From contig NZ_FLKH01000010.1 in assembly GCF_900086715.1 (NCBI RefSeq), positions 434,001-498,000 on the forward strand: DNA of 64,000 nucleotides. Direction: 5' to 3'. Of this stretch, positions 9,453 to 18,296 are shown piece after piece. A model generated the notes under the pieces. That model made no database searches, had not been told where the DNA came from, and saw nothing but the letters and a program-made list of their open reading frames with translations. Positions within the stretch are counted from its first letter, which is position 1; each line of letters opens with the position of its first letter. The DNA is from Gracilibacillus timonensis. Its GTDB lineage: Bacteria; Bacillota; Bacilli; Bacillales; Amphibacillaceae. Made by a program: the position numbers and the translations under genes.

Positions 9453-10448
9453 ATGCGTACACTCGTATTAGGAGGAGCCGGCTATATCGGCTCCCATGCA
9501 GTCTATCAATTAATCGAACAAGGGCATGATGTGGTGGTTATCGATAATCTACTGACCGGACATCAGGATGCTGTTCATCCAAAAGCTACATTCTATCAAG
9601 GAGATATGCGTGATTTGGATTTTTTACGAGATGTCTTCTCTCGAGAATCCATTGATGGCGTTCTCCATTTTGCTGCCCATTCTCTGGTCGGGGAATCGAT
9701 GGAAAAACCATTGATGTATTTCGATAACAATGTCTATGGCACACAAACCTTATTACAGGCCATGACGGAATTTGATATGAAACATATCGTCTTCTCTTCC
9801 ACAGCAGCCACCTATGGAGAGCCAGAACAAGTACCGATCACGGAAGAAATGCCGACCCAGCCGACAAATACGTACGGAGAAACAAAATTAACGATGGAGA
9901 AAATGATGCACTGGACTGAGCAGGCCCATGACATCCATTTTGTCTCGTTACGTTATTTTAATGTAGCCGGTTCGCGCAGCACTGGTGAAATCGGTGAAGA
10001 TCATAATCCTGAGACACATCTGATTCCAATTGTATTGCAAGTAGCACTAGGACAACGCGAGCATATCTCTATTTTTGGAGATGATTATGATACACCAGAT
10101 GGCACCTGTATCCGCGACTATATTCATATCGAGGATTTAATCGAGGCACATCTACTTGCCCTTACTTATTTACAAAAAGGCGGAGAAAGTACCGTCTTTA
10201 ATCTCGGAAGCAGCCAAGGATTTTCGGTTAAAGAAATCATCGATGCCGCCAGGAATGTAACGCAGCACCCGATCCCTGCACAAGTTGCGCCAAGAAGAGC
10301 AGGGGATCCGAGTACCTTAATCGCTGCTTCTGATAAAGCACGATCAATCTTGGGCTGGAATCCATCGCGCACCGATATTAAACGGATTATTACAGATGCT
10401 TGGAACTGGCATCAGGCTAATCCACAAGGCTATAAGGAGGATCAATAA
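9453..10448 (+). CDS. galE: UDP-glucose 4-epimerase
   Basis: Short-chain-dehydrogenase-type epimerase of 331 residues that interconverts UDP-galactose and UDP-glucose. The NAD-binding GGAGYIGSH sits at residues 7-15, and the catalytic pair is in SSTAATYGE and YGETK. Its stop codon touches the galT start codon, so the two are translationally linked. Confidence 0.96.
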   Translation: MRTLVLGGAGYIGSHAVYQLIEQGHDVVVIDNLLTGHQDAVHPKATFYQGDMRDLDFLRDVFSRESIDGVLHFAAHSLVGESMEKPLMYFDNNVYGTQTLLQAMTEFDMKHIVFSSTAATYGEPEQVPITEEMPTQPTNTYGETKLTMEKMMHWTEQAHDIHFVSLRYFNVAGSRSTGEIGEDHNPETHLIPIVLQVALGQREHISIFGDDYDTPDGTCIRDYIHIEDLIEAHLLALTYLQKGGESTVFNLGSSQGFSVKEIIDAARNVTQHPIPAQVAPRRAGDPSTLIAASDKARSILGWNPSRTDIKRIITDAWNWHQANPQGYKEDQ

Positions 10449-11939
10449 ATGGCATCCCTTTCTGCCCTTATTCACACCCTAGTAACCAAAGCAACGGAAA
10501 AAGACTTGATAACCAACCGCGACCGGTTCTATGCCCGTAATCAAATCTTAGGCCTACTGCAAGAAGCAAGTTATCAAGAAACAGATGAACTGCTTTCTAT
10601 GGATATACCTGATGTATTAGAAGAATTGGCGGATGTTGCACAAGAAAAAGGGATGATAGAAGGATTACTAGATGAACGGGAACAACTAACCGCTAAAATC
10701 ATGGATGTCTTCCTTTCTAAACCATCTGCCATTAATGATACCTTTTATCAAAAATATGAAATCGCGCCAGAACAGGCGACAGCTTACTTTTATCAGTTAA
10801 GCAAAGACAGTAACTATATTCAAACCAAGCGAATTGCTAATAATATTCATTTTAAATCCGCTTCTGACTATGGGGATCTGGATATTACGATCAACCTGTC
10901 CAAACCAGAAAAGGATCCTGAACAGATCAGACGGGAGAAAGAAATGGTTCAGAATGTAGCTTATCCGCAATGTCTATTATGTGCCGAAAATGAAGGTTAT
11001 GTTGGGCGGATTGGACACCCCGCCCGATCTAACCACCGGATTATTGAGGTGCCATTAGAGGGAGAAGAATGGTTCTTACAGTATTCGCCGTATGTATATT
11101 ACAATGAGCACAGTATTGTTTTTGCCAGGGAGCACCGGCCGATGAAGATTAACCGTGATTCTTTCGCACGGTTAACGGCCTTTATCGAGAAATTCCCTCA
11201 CTATTTTATTGGTTCGAATGCTGATTTACCAATTGTAGGCGGCAGCATCCTCTCCCATGACCATTATCAAGGGGGAAACTATACCTTTGCCATGACCAAT
11301 GCGGAAGATGAATTCTCTTTTCAGGTAGATGCTTATCCGGAGATCGAGGCAGCAGTGGTTAAATGGCCATTATCCGTGATTCGTTTGCGTCATGCCGATC
11401 GTCAACAGTTGATCAACGCTTCTGATGATATTCTGCAGAAATGGCGTGAATACAGTGATCCGGAGGCGAATATCTATGCCTTTAGCGATAATACACCACA
11501 TAATACGATCACGCCGATTGCCCGCAAACGAGATGGCATGTTTGAAATAGATTTGGTCTTGCGTAATAATCGTACATCAGAGGAGCATCCAATGGGCATT
11601 TTTCATCCACACGCAGATGTCCATCACATTAAAAAGGAAAATATCGGTTTAATTGAAGTCATGGGCTTGGCGGTTTTGCCTCCACGATTGAAACAAGAAC
11701 TAGCCGCGATTAAGCGGTACTTATTAGGGGAAGAAGTAAATGTTGCCGATTATCACCAGAATTGGGTACAATCGATACAAGAGGAGCATAAAGCGATCAC
11801 GACAGCAAATGTCGATCAAATCGTTGAAGACGCATTAGGCGCGAAATTTGCCCGTGTGCTAGAGGATGCCGGTGTTTACAAAACCGATCAAGCTGGACGA
11901 GAGGCATTCCGTCGTTTTCTTGCCTTCTTCAATCAATAA
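10449..11939 (+). CDS. galT: Galactose-1-phosphate uridylyltransferase, Firmicute (class II) type
   Basis: Transfers UMP between UDP-glucose and galactose 1-phosphate. At 496 residues it belongs to the long class II GalT family, not the 350-residue HIT-type enzyme of enterics. It carries YPQCLLCAENEGYVGR and GGSILSHDHYQGG, the likely metal and nucleotidyl-transfer region. The ATG directly follows the galE stop, with AAGGAGG inside the galE end. Confidence 0.95.
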   Translation: MASLSALIHTLVTKATEKDLITNRDRFYARNQILGLLQEASYQETDELLSMDIPDVLEELADVAQEKGMIEGLLDEREQLTAKIMDVFLSKPSAINDTFYQKYEIAPEQATAYFYQLSKDSNYIQTKRIANNIHFKSASDYGDLDITINLSKPEKDPEQIRREKEMVQNVAYPQCLLCAENEGYVGRIGHPARSNHRIIEVPLEGEEWFLQYSPYVYYNEHSIVFAREHRPMKINRDSFARLTAFIEKFPHYFIGSNADLPIVGGSILSHDHYQGGNYTFAMTNAEDEFSFQVDAYPEIEAAVVKWPLSVIRLRHADRQQLINASDDILQKWREYSDPEANIYAFSDNTPHNTITPIARKRDGMFEIDLVLRNNRTSEEHPMGIFHPHADVHHIKKENIGLIEVMGLAVLPPRLKQELAAIKRYLLGEEVNVADYHQNWVQSIQEEHKAITTANVDQIVEDALGAKFARVLEDAGVYKTDQAGREAFRRFLAFFNQ

Positions 11940-11967
11940 TAGAATCCTATTAGGAGGGATCCGTTGA

Positions 11968-13008
11968 ATGGACATTCAAACACATGCAATTGATGTAAAA
12001 GATCAACAATGGAAAGAATTTACCTTAGTCAATGACAACGATATGAGCGTGTCTATCCTAGACTTTGGGGGGATTATCACCCAAATCCTCACACCGGATC
12101 AAGACGGAAATGTAGAAAATGTCGTGCTTGGTTTTGAACATTATGAGGATTACTTAGACAATCCCGGTAATTTTGGTGCCTTGATTGGCCGTGTGGCTGG
12201 CAGGATCGAGAAGGCACAGTTTGAGATAGATGGTAAAACCTATCAGCTGCCAGCCAATGAAGGAGAAAACCATCTGCATGGTGGTGAGCCTGGTTTTCAC
12301 AAAACAATTTGGAAGGTTACTCCTTTTCAAAATAATGAAGAAGTCGGCCTCACCCTCACCCATTCCAGCCCAGATGGAGAAAATGGTTATCCGGGCAACC
12401 TGGAAATGACAGTGGTCTATACACTAGATAATGATAATGCTTTAACGATTACGTATGAAGGATTTGTCGATCACAAGTCCGTACTAACGAGCACCAATCA
12501 TACCTATTTCAACTTGAGCGGTGATCTAAAAACAGACATTCAAGATCATGAAATCACCTTGGACAGCAGTCAGTTTGTTGAATTAGACGAGGCACTAATC
12601 CCGACTGGACAGATCCTCGACACAGCCAATACGATGTTTGATTTCCGTCAAGGTCGACCGATGAAAGACGGTGTCTCTTCTGATTTCAAACAAAATCTCG
12701 TGGCTAATCATGGCTATGATCATTACTTTATCTTTGATCATTCGCAAGAGGCAAGCGCCATCGTACGTGATCCCAAAAGCGGGCGGCAACTGAAGGTTAT
12801 CACTGATCAACCGGGTGTTGTCATGTATACCTCGAACAACCTCGACAAAGGTATGGCATTACGCGAACGAGAATCGGATCAATATTTAGGTTTATGCTTA
12901 GAAACCCAGGCCTCCCCTGCTTCCATCCATCATGAGGGATTCCCATCTGTTTGGATTGATAAAGGCGAACGCTATTTTGGGAAGACGCAATTTATTTTTT
13001 CTTCTTAG
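11968..13008 (+). CDS. galM: Aldose 1-epimerase (galactose mutarotase)
   Basis: 346-residue mutarotase that converts beta- to alpha-D-galactose for GalK. The catalytic His lies in the TNHTYFNLSG motif and the catalytic Glu in LGLCLETQASP. GGAGG lies about ten bases before the ATG. Last gene of the gal operon. No galactose permease or gal regulator is seen next to it. Confidence 0.95.
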   Translation: MDIQTHAIDVKDQQWKEFTLVNDNDMSVSILDFGGIITQILTPDQDGNVENVVLGFEHYEDYLDNPGNFGALIGRVAGRIEKAQFEIDGKTYQLPANEGENHLHGGEPGFHKTIWKVTPFQNNEEVGLTLTHSSPDGENGYPGNLEMTVVYTLDNDNALTITYEGFVDHKSVLTSTNHTYFNLSGDLKTDIQDHEITLDSSQFVELDEALIPTGQILDTANTMFDFRQGRPMKDGVSSDFKQNLVANHGYDHYFIFDHSQEASAIVRDPKSGRQLKVITDQPGVVMYTSNNLDKGMALRERESDQYLGLCLETQASPASIHHEGFPSVWIDKGERYFGKTQFIFSS

Positions 13009-13014
13009 AAAGCT

Positions 13015-13056
13015 AAGACCAATAGACGTTCTAAAAGAGCGTCTATTGGTCTTTGT
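13015..13056 (+). terminator. gal operon terminator
   Basis: AAGACCAATAGACG (13015-13028) pairs with CGTCTATTGGTCTT (13040-13053). The T run is short. The 350-base gap to nrdJ otherwise holds only the nrdJ control region. Confidence 0.75.
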
Positions 13057-13254
13057 GGTTAAGGACCTGCAATCATCGCGGGTTCACTTACTATTCTCTA
13101 ATTCCCAAACAAAACGCCATCACAAATAATCGCGTTAATCCCCCCCTTTTATTCGTATAATCATGAGTTAACGAATGAAGATCCCTCTTATTCCTCTATC
13201 TCCCTCATCGCTAACGCTAGCATAAAAATCAACATGCCATCATTTTCACTTTTT

Positions 13255-13302
13255 ATTCAATATATAGTGCTTATTTTGACACAAACACTCAATATATTGA
13301 AT
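13255..13302 (+). promoter_or_regulatory. Tandem NrdR boxes upstream of nrdJ
   Basis: Two 16-base sites share the core CAATATAT(A/T)G: 13255-13270 (ATTCAATATATAGTGC) and 13287-13302 (ACTCAATATATTGAAT). Their spacing is 32 bases, about three helical turns, the arrangement typical of NrdR, the ATP/dATP-sensing repressor of ribonucleotide reductase genes. A TTGACA at 13276-13281 lies between the two boxes. The matching -10 is not clear. Confidence 0.75.
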
Positions 13303-13359
13303 GATAATGTTATTTCTGATAAGCTTGAATTGATTTTGTTATAAAGAGGAGGCTCTGAG

Positions 13360-14154
13360 ATGTCAGCAACAAAAAACGATACGATGGAAATAAATGTAGA
13401 ACAATTAAACCAAGATATTGCCCAATTTCCGCAAGTTCACTCGATTACCTCAGACATGCATACCACCCATAAAGGGGTATCGCGACTGGTCATGTTGGAT
13501 CGATATGCCTTCAAGGATACGCAAAAAGAGACCTTGAAACCAGGTGACTTTGTCGTATTAACCATCAAGGAAGATCCGAAGTTTCCTGCTAGAGGAACGG
13601 GATTTATACTAGAGATTAATCCCAACTCAGCGAAGGCCAAAATACAAATAGAATCCGATTATCTTCATGTATTGGAAAAACCAGAAGAACAAGAAACAGG
13701 CATTATTGAACGGCCATTAACGATTATTGACAAACCTTTAGAGGTTTACTATGAACAGATAGCCAAACGAAATGCAACTGGGCTGGCAGCAGTTGAAACA
13801 ACAAAGGTTAAACAAGGGGAATGGTTTGACCATTTTTATCAAGAATTAGTAGACCTCAACTTTGTACCAGCTGGACGTGTGCTTTACGGGGCTGGCTCTG
13901 ATACCGATGTCACTTACTTTAATTGTTATGTGATGCCCTTTGTTGAGGATTCGCGGGAAGGCATCAGCGATCATCGCAAACAGGTGATGGAGATTATGTC
14001 CCGTGGCGGTGGTGTCGGAACAAACGGTTCCACCTTACGACCGCGAAATGCACTAGCCAGAGGGGTAAATGGCAAATCATCAGGCTCTGTCTCATGGCTG
14101 GATGACATCGCTAAGTTAACGCATTTAGTCGAACAAGGCGGATCAAGACGTGGT
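13360..14154 (+). CDS. nrdJ: Ribonucleoside reductase class II (B12-dependent), exon 1
   Basis: First 265 codons of the adenosylcobalamin-dependent ribonucleotide reductase. GAGGAGG precedes the ATG. It covers a Firmicute-type N-terminal extension, then the catalytic barrel starting with FVPAGRVLYGAG and the redox Cys in YFNCYVMPF (Cys189). It stops inside the conserved GGSRRG-AQM motif. If translation continued unspliced it would add nine foreign residues and stop at 14181, giving a dead 273-residue fragment. The group I intron explains the break, and joining to 14795 keeps the frame and restores the motif. Confidence 0.9.
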
Positions 14155-14794
14155 AAAATCGAGTGCCTCGTCTCTAAATAAACCTCGTGAATTGCTGGAA
14201 ACTCTTTTTGAATACATGATTATCTCCTAAAAATTAAATAATTTTGGAGTGAAAAATCATGTCTTTCTATAATGCTAAAGAATCCCAATTATGTAATTTT
14301 GAAATCAATCATAATAAACAAGGAAGATTTACTTCTCACTTAAAGATACAACATGGATTATCCTTAAATGATTATCTAATTCGATATTTTTATGCAGAAA
14401 ATGACTTAAAATGTTCATACAGTCTATGTGAAAATACAAATATAGCTAACCGAAATGGATATATTATTTTAAGATTTTGGGAATTTGATATCATTCATCA
14501 TTTTGAAGATATCAAAAGCATTATAAATAATTTGTTAGCTACAACAGAATCGGAAACGATAGATGTGAATGCTGAAAAATAACAAATGGTTAAAGACAAC
14601 CAGCAGCCAAGCTCCTTTTAAATGGAGAAGGTTCAACGACCATCGAAATCACACTTTTTAGTGGAAGAGAGTAGAGTAGGGAGCAAGTGCTCCCGAAGCG
14701 CGAGGATATCTGTTTTACTCAGATGGATATAAGATATGGTCTGACCTCTAAGGTGACTTAGAGAGTTGATGTAACGAATCAACGCAACAAACTG
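14155..14794 (+). mobile_element. Group I intron in nrdJ (640 bases)
   Basis: All core elements can be found by eye. P1: exon AGACGTGGT (14146-14154) pairs with GCCTCGTCT (14165-14173), with one U-U mismatch and a U-G pair at the cleavage site. P10: 3' exon GCTC (14795-14798) pairs with GAGT (14161-14164), directly beside the P1 guide. P4: TGCTGG (14193-14198) with CCAGCA (14600-14605). P5: TCTTT (14203-14207) with AAAGA (14592-14596). P6: GCTCC/GGAG (14611-14626). P7: GACCA (14638-14642) with TGGTC (14737-14741) in the typical GTTCAACGACCATCG and AAGATATGGTCTGA elements. P9: CTCTAAG-GTGA-CTTAGAG (14746-14763). The intron ends in G (14794). It is likely self-splicing. The endonuclease ORF sits in the P5 loop. 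Confidence 0.93.
14259..14582 (+). CDS. Intron-encoded homing endonuclease remnant
   Basis: 107-residue ORF inside intron loop P5, with GGAGTG before its ATG. Residues 12-45 (Cys, then FTSHLKIQHGLSLNDY) look like the DNA-binding entry module common in phage and intron endonucleases. Residues 52-58 (CSYSLCE) look like a zinc-ribbon half, and residues 68-92 (YIILRFWEFDIIHHFEDI) look like the C-terminal end of Vsr/EDxHD-type nucleases. Only about ten residues separate these parts, where a full enzyme of that family should have its catalytic core. I infer an internal in-frame deletion, leaving an inactive or purely DNA-binding product. Its A/T content is higher than in the surrounding gene. Confidence 0.6.
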   Translation: MSFYNAKESQLCNFEINHNKQGRFTSHLKIQHGLSLNDYLIRYFYAENDLKCSYSLCENTNIANRNGYIILRFWEFDIIHHFEDIKSIINNLLATTESETIDVNAEK

Positions 14795-16558
14795 GCTCAA
14801 ATGATTATGTTAAGCGACTGGCATCCAGATGTCATCGAATTTATTATTTCTAAGATGCAAAATCCGCGTATTTTACGTTATTTAATTGAAAGTAGTCAAG
14901 ATGAGACTATTGTTCAACTGGCAGAGGAAAAGCTAGCATTTACACCGCTTCCAGCTGATGACGTTCAGTTATACCAAGGTATTGTTAATTATAAAGATAT
15001 GCCGGGGCAAGGCGGATTTACCGACGCCAATATAGAAAAGGCAGAAGCAGAATTACGCGATGGCGGTTCTTACTCTGTTCACAATACAGATTTCCTAACA
15101 GGGGCCAATATCTCTGTCTGTATTACCGATGAGTTTATGCAAGCTGTAGAAAACGACAGTGAGTATAGCTTACGTTTTCCTGATGTAGAAAATTATACAG
15201 CGGAAGAAATGGCCTATTATAATGAACATTGGCATCAGGTTGGTGATGTTCGGGAATGGGCAGAACGCGGGCTTGGTGTAAAAGTATATCGAACTATAAA
15301 GGCGAAAGACTTATGGAATCTCATCAATATTTGTGCAACTTATTCAGCAGAACCTGGCATTTTCTTCATTGACAATGCCAATAATAAAACAAACGCAACA
15401 GCTTATGGTCAAAAGGTCGTTGCGACTAACCCATGTGGGGAACAGCCCCTCGCTCCTTATAGTGTCTGCAACTTGGCGGCAGTCAATCTTGCTAATATGG
15501 CAGATAAAAAACAGAAGAAACCTGATTTTGACCAGCTGAAACAAACGGTCGAAATTGGTGTTAGAATGCAGGATAATGTGATTGACTCCACCCCTTATTT
15601 CTTGGAGAAAAACCGGCAGCAAGCATTAGGCGAACGCCGAATTGGCTTAGGGGTAATGGGACTGCATGATTTGTTGATCTATTGTGAGTCAGCCTATGGA
15701 TCAAAAGAAGGTAACCAACTAGTGGATCAGATTTTTGAAACGATCGCTACCACGGCCTATCGCACGTCGATAGAGTTGGCTAAGGAAAAAGGAAGCTTTC
15801 CATTTTTAATCGGAGAAACAGAGGAAGAAACACAACAACTGCGACAAAACTTTATCAACACAGGCTATATGAAAGGTATGCCTGAGGATGTTCGAGAAGG
15901 CGTGCTGCAGCATGGCATTCGCAATTCTCACTTGTTGACGGTTGCTCCAACTGGTTCTACTGGTACGATGGTTGGCGTCTCCACTGGGCTGGAGCCTTAC
16001 TTCTCCTTCACCTATTATCGCAGTGGACGATTAGGCAAGTTTATCGAGGTCAAGGCCGATATTGTTCAGGAATATCTAGATGCCCATCCAGAGCAAGACG
16101 AAAATGACTTACCGGAATGGTTTGTGACTGCGATGAGCTTATCACCAGAGGCTCATGCCGACACCCAATGCGTAATTCAGCGCTGGGTAGACAGCTCGAT
16201 TTCGAAAACCGTCAACGCACCGAGAGGCTACAAGGTCGAGCAAGTCGAACAGGTTTACCAGCGATTATATCGAGGCGGCGCCAAAGGTGGTACCGTCTAT
16301 GTCGATGGCAGCCGTGACAGCCAAGTCCTCACACTCAAGGCAGAAGAGAATGATTTATCGGAGCAGACAGAACTCTTTGCCGATGAAGAGAAAAAAGTGG
16401 TGCTGATGGATACGATCAATGAATTAGATAAAACCAATATGTCGGTCGGCTCCGAAGTTGGCGACACCTGCCCCGTCTGCCGTCAAGGAAGTATAGAAGA
16501 TATCGGCGGTTGTAATACCTGTACCAATTGCGGCGCACAGTTGAAGTGTGGACTATAG
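14795..16558 (+). CDS. nrdJ: Ribonucleoside reductase class II (B12-dependent), exon 2
   Basis: 587 codons after splicing, giving a complete protein of about 852 residues. It begins AQMIMLSDWHPDV, continuing the exon 1 motif. The radical-site motif NPCGE is at spliced residues 477-481, followed by CNLAAVNL. The phosphate-binding APTGSTGTM and the C-terminal Cys-rich zinc/redox tail (CPVC, CNTCTNC, CGL) are intact. An ATG at 14801 could mimic a start, but no ribosome binding site precedes it. The enzyme makes deoxynucleotides using adenosylcobalamin without needing oxygen. No cobalamin genes are in the window. Confidence 0.9.
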   Translation, partial: AQMIMLSDWHPDVIEFIISKMQNPRILRYLIESSQDETIVQLAEEKLAFTPLPADDVQLYQGIVNYKDMPGQGGFTDANIEKAEAELRDGGSYSVHNTDFLTGANISVCITDEFMQAVENDSEYSLRFPDVENYTAEEMAYYNEHWHQVGDVREWAERGLGVKVYRTIKAKDLWNLINICATYSAEPGIFFIDNANNKTNATAYGQKVVATNPCGEQPLAPYSVCNLAAVNLANMADKKQKKPDFDQLKQTVEIGVRMQDNVIDSTPYFLEKNRQQALGERRIGLGVMGLHDLLIYCESAYGSKEGNQLVDQIFETIATTAYRTSIELAKEKGSFPFLIGETEEETQQLRQNFINTGYMKGMPEDVREGVLQHGIRNSHLLTVAPTGSTGTMVGVSTGLEPYFSFTYYRSGRLGKFIEVKADIVQEYLDAHPEQDENDLPEWFVTAMSLSPEAHADTQCVIQRWVDSSISKTVNAPRGYKVEQVEQVYQRLYRGGAKGGTVYVDGSRDSQVLTLKAEENDLSEQTELFADEEKKVVLMDTINELDKTNMSVGSEVGDTCPVCRQGSIEDIGGCNTCTNCGAQLKCGL

Positions 16559-16568
16559 CAGGTGTGCT

Positions 16569-16680
16569 TTTCCGGACGGTTTTGGCTGTTTGCCGGACGG
16601 TTCTGGGATCTTTCCGGACGATTCGAGACTTTTTCCGGTCAGTTCACTCCTTTTTCCGGACAATCTCGCATTATGTCAAC
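16569..16680 (+). repeat. 21-bp-period repeat, locus 1
   Basis: Five CCGG cores start at 16572, 16593, 16614, 16635 and 16656, exactly 21 bases apart. Each is part of a TTTCCGGACGGTT-like block followed by about eight variable bases. The array ends with TCTCGCATTATGTCAAC. The same structure and ending occur at 42615-42722. It lies between the 3' ends of nrdJ and the convergent aldolase gene. All frames read as heptapeptide repeats, but no start signals support translation. Confidence 0.85.
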
Positions 16681-16682
16681 AA

Positions 16683-16717
16683 ACAACTCCGTAACCTTAT
16701 ACGGAGTTGTTTTTTTG
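16683..16717 (+). terminator. nrdJ terminator overlapping the aldolase 3' end
   Basis: ACAACTCCGTA (16683-16693) pairs with TACGGAGTTGT (16700-16710), followed by a T run on the plus strand. The right arm encodes the last residues (NNSV) and the stop region of the convergent aldolase gene, so coding and terminator functions share sequence. Confidence 0.8.
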
Positions 16718-17329
16718 CGAAAAGGCCTTGGCACGATCGGTTAATGCCTGCAAATCTTGTGTGGAATAACTTGATTGCTTCTTTACTAGCGAGCTGCCGA
16801 TTCCTGCTGCTACTGCCCCAACTGCAAAATAGTCGGCTATATTATCTAGATTGACCCCTCCCGTTGGCATAAGAGGAATCTGCGGTAATGGACCTTGAAT
16901 GTCTTTGAGATAACTCGGTCCTAACACGGTAGCAGGAAAAACCTTGATGATATCCGCGCCGCTCTCGTAAGCCGTCAATATCTCGGTTGGTGTCATCGCC
17001 CCCGGAATACTTACTATGCCATAACGTTTGGCCATTACAATCGTTTCCTTATCAACCGTTGGGGAAAAAATAAACTGTGCACCTGCCATGATCGCCGACC
17101 GAGCCGTTTCTGCATCTAAGACAGTGCCCGCTCCTGCAATCACCTCTCCTTGATACCTTTCTCGTACCTTTTCAATCCAATGAAAGGCGTTGGGCGTATC
17201 TACCGTAATTTCCAGTATTCGAATACCACCTGCATACAACGATTCTACGACATTCATCACTTCAGAGCTTGGTACACCACGTATGATCGCAACCAGTCTA
17301 TGTTTGTATATTTCCTGTAAGATGTTCAT
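16697..17329 (-). CDS. dgoA: 2-dehydro-3-deoxy-phosphogalactonate/phosphogluconate aldolase
   Basis: Class I aldolase of the KDPG/KHG family, about 210 residues. It splits the 6-phospho keto-deoxy acid into pyruvate and glyceraldehyde 3-phosphate. Motifs: RLVAIIRG at the start, the active-site Glu in ILEITVDTP, and the Schiff-base Lys in ADIIKVFPAT, then PTGGVNL. The ATG at 17344 abuts AAGGAG with no spacing, while the ATG at 17329 has 15 bases. The downstream one fits the family N-terminus (MNILQEIYKHR). Because its neighbour is DgoD, the galactonate-derived substrate is more likely than the gluconate-derived one. Last gene of the operon. Confidence 0.88.
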   Translation of the reverse strand: MNILQEIYKHRLVAIIRGVPSSEVMNVVESLYAGGIRILEITVDTPNAFHWIEKVRERYQGEVIAGAGTVLDAETARSAIMAGAQFIFSPTVDKETIVMAKRYGIVSIPGAMTPTEILTAYESGADIIKVFPATVLGPSYLKDIQGPLPQIPLMPTGGVNLDNIADYFAVGAVAAGIGSSLVKKQSSYSTQDLQALTDRAKAFSQKNNSV

Positions 17330-17330
17330 C

Positions 17331-18296
17331 TTATCGATCCACATCTCCTTTCTTTACTTGGGTAAAGCGCGCTAATTCGTCCGCATCCGGCAAACCTTCT
17401 ACATCGCCATTCACGGTGGTCACGATCGCACCAATCGCATTTCCCTTAGCGACCCCCTCTTCCAATGGTAACCCTTCCAATAGCCCAGCGATCAAGCCTG
17501 CCGCAAAGCCATCTCCTGCACCAATAGGGTCAACAACCCGTTCCACCGGATAACTTGGCACAAACCCATGCGAATCTTTCGTAAAAAAATGGGCGCCTTT
17601 ACTCCCTTCTTTTAAGATTACCGTACTGGCTCCCTTTTCCATGAAACGCTGGGCATATTGTTCCAAGGAAGCATCGCCAAATAAATAACGGGCTTCGCTG
17701 ACACCTGGCAAGATGATGTCGGCTTGTTTGGCAATCTGCCCTAAACGTTCTCTTGCCTGCTGCTTAGAGTCCCATAGCTTCTCGCGAATATTAGGATCAA
17801 ACACGACCGGTACACGATATTTTTCAGCAAATCGTAAGGCCTGCATAACGGCTTGAAAACAGCTTTCACTTAATGCGGGTGTTATACCAGTAATATGCAA
17901 ATATTTGGTCTGCGCAATATATGTTTCTTGGATATCATCTGCACTCATTCTGCTTGCGGCAGATCCGGCGCGATAGTAGTAAACATACACATCCTGCTCA
18001 TGACGAATCTCTTTAAAATATAATCCTGTCGGCGCCCTACTGTCTGCTTGAACCTGAGAAACATCCACTCCTTCTCCTCGAACAAAATGGATTAATCCTT
18101 TGCCAAACTCATCATCACCAACTCTGCTGATCCAGCCCGTCTGAAAACCCAAACGCTGTAAACCAATCGCCACATTTGTCTCTGCTCCGGCAAATTTACG
18201 GGAATACTGGGAAGCATAGCGCATCTTCCCCATGGTATCAGGGCTGAACATCGCCATTGTCTCTCCCAGCGTGATAACATCCATTTTCTTTACCAT
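17331..18296 (-). CDS. kdgK: PfkB-family 2-keto-3-deoxy sugar acid kinase
   Basis: Ribokinase/PfkB-fold kinase, about 321 residues, phosphorylating the 2-keto-3-deoxy acid made by DgoD. Motifs: [12 protein letters not shown] at the N-terminus, [28 protein letters not shown], and the catalytic-base loop [13 protein letters not shown]. PfkB-type KDG kinases often accept both gluconate and galactonate epimers, so it can stand in for the unrelated DgoK. The reading frame runs upstream to 18326, but the ATG at 18296 matches the family start and overlaps the dgoD stop by seven bases. Confidence 0.88.
   Translation of the reverse strand: MVKKMDVITLGETMAMFSPDTMGKMRYASQYSRKFAGAETNVAIGLQRLGFQTGWISRVGDDEFGKGLIHFVRGEGVDVSQVQADSRAPTGLYFKEIRHEQDVYVYYYRAGSAASRMSADDIQETYIAQTKYLHITGITPALSESCFQAVMQALRFAEKYRVPVVFDPNIREKLWDSKQQARERLGQIAKQADIILPGVSEARYLFGDASLEQYAQRFMEKGASTVILKEGSKGAHFFTKDSHGFVPSYPVERVVDPIGAGDGFAAGLIAGLLEGLPLEEGVAKGNAIGAIVTTVNGDVEGLPDADELARFTQVKKGDVDR

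Noticed and set aside
14801-16558. Independent gene starting at the ATG at 14801
   Set aside because: No ribosome site precedes it, and it lacks the first third of the reductase. It is better explained as exon 2 of nrdJ.
16569-16680. Mini-CRISPR interpretation of the 21-base arrays
   Set aside because: Spacers are only about 8-10 bases, repeats are degenerate, and no cas genes occur in the window.
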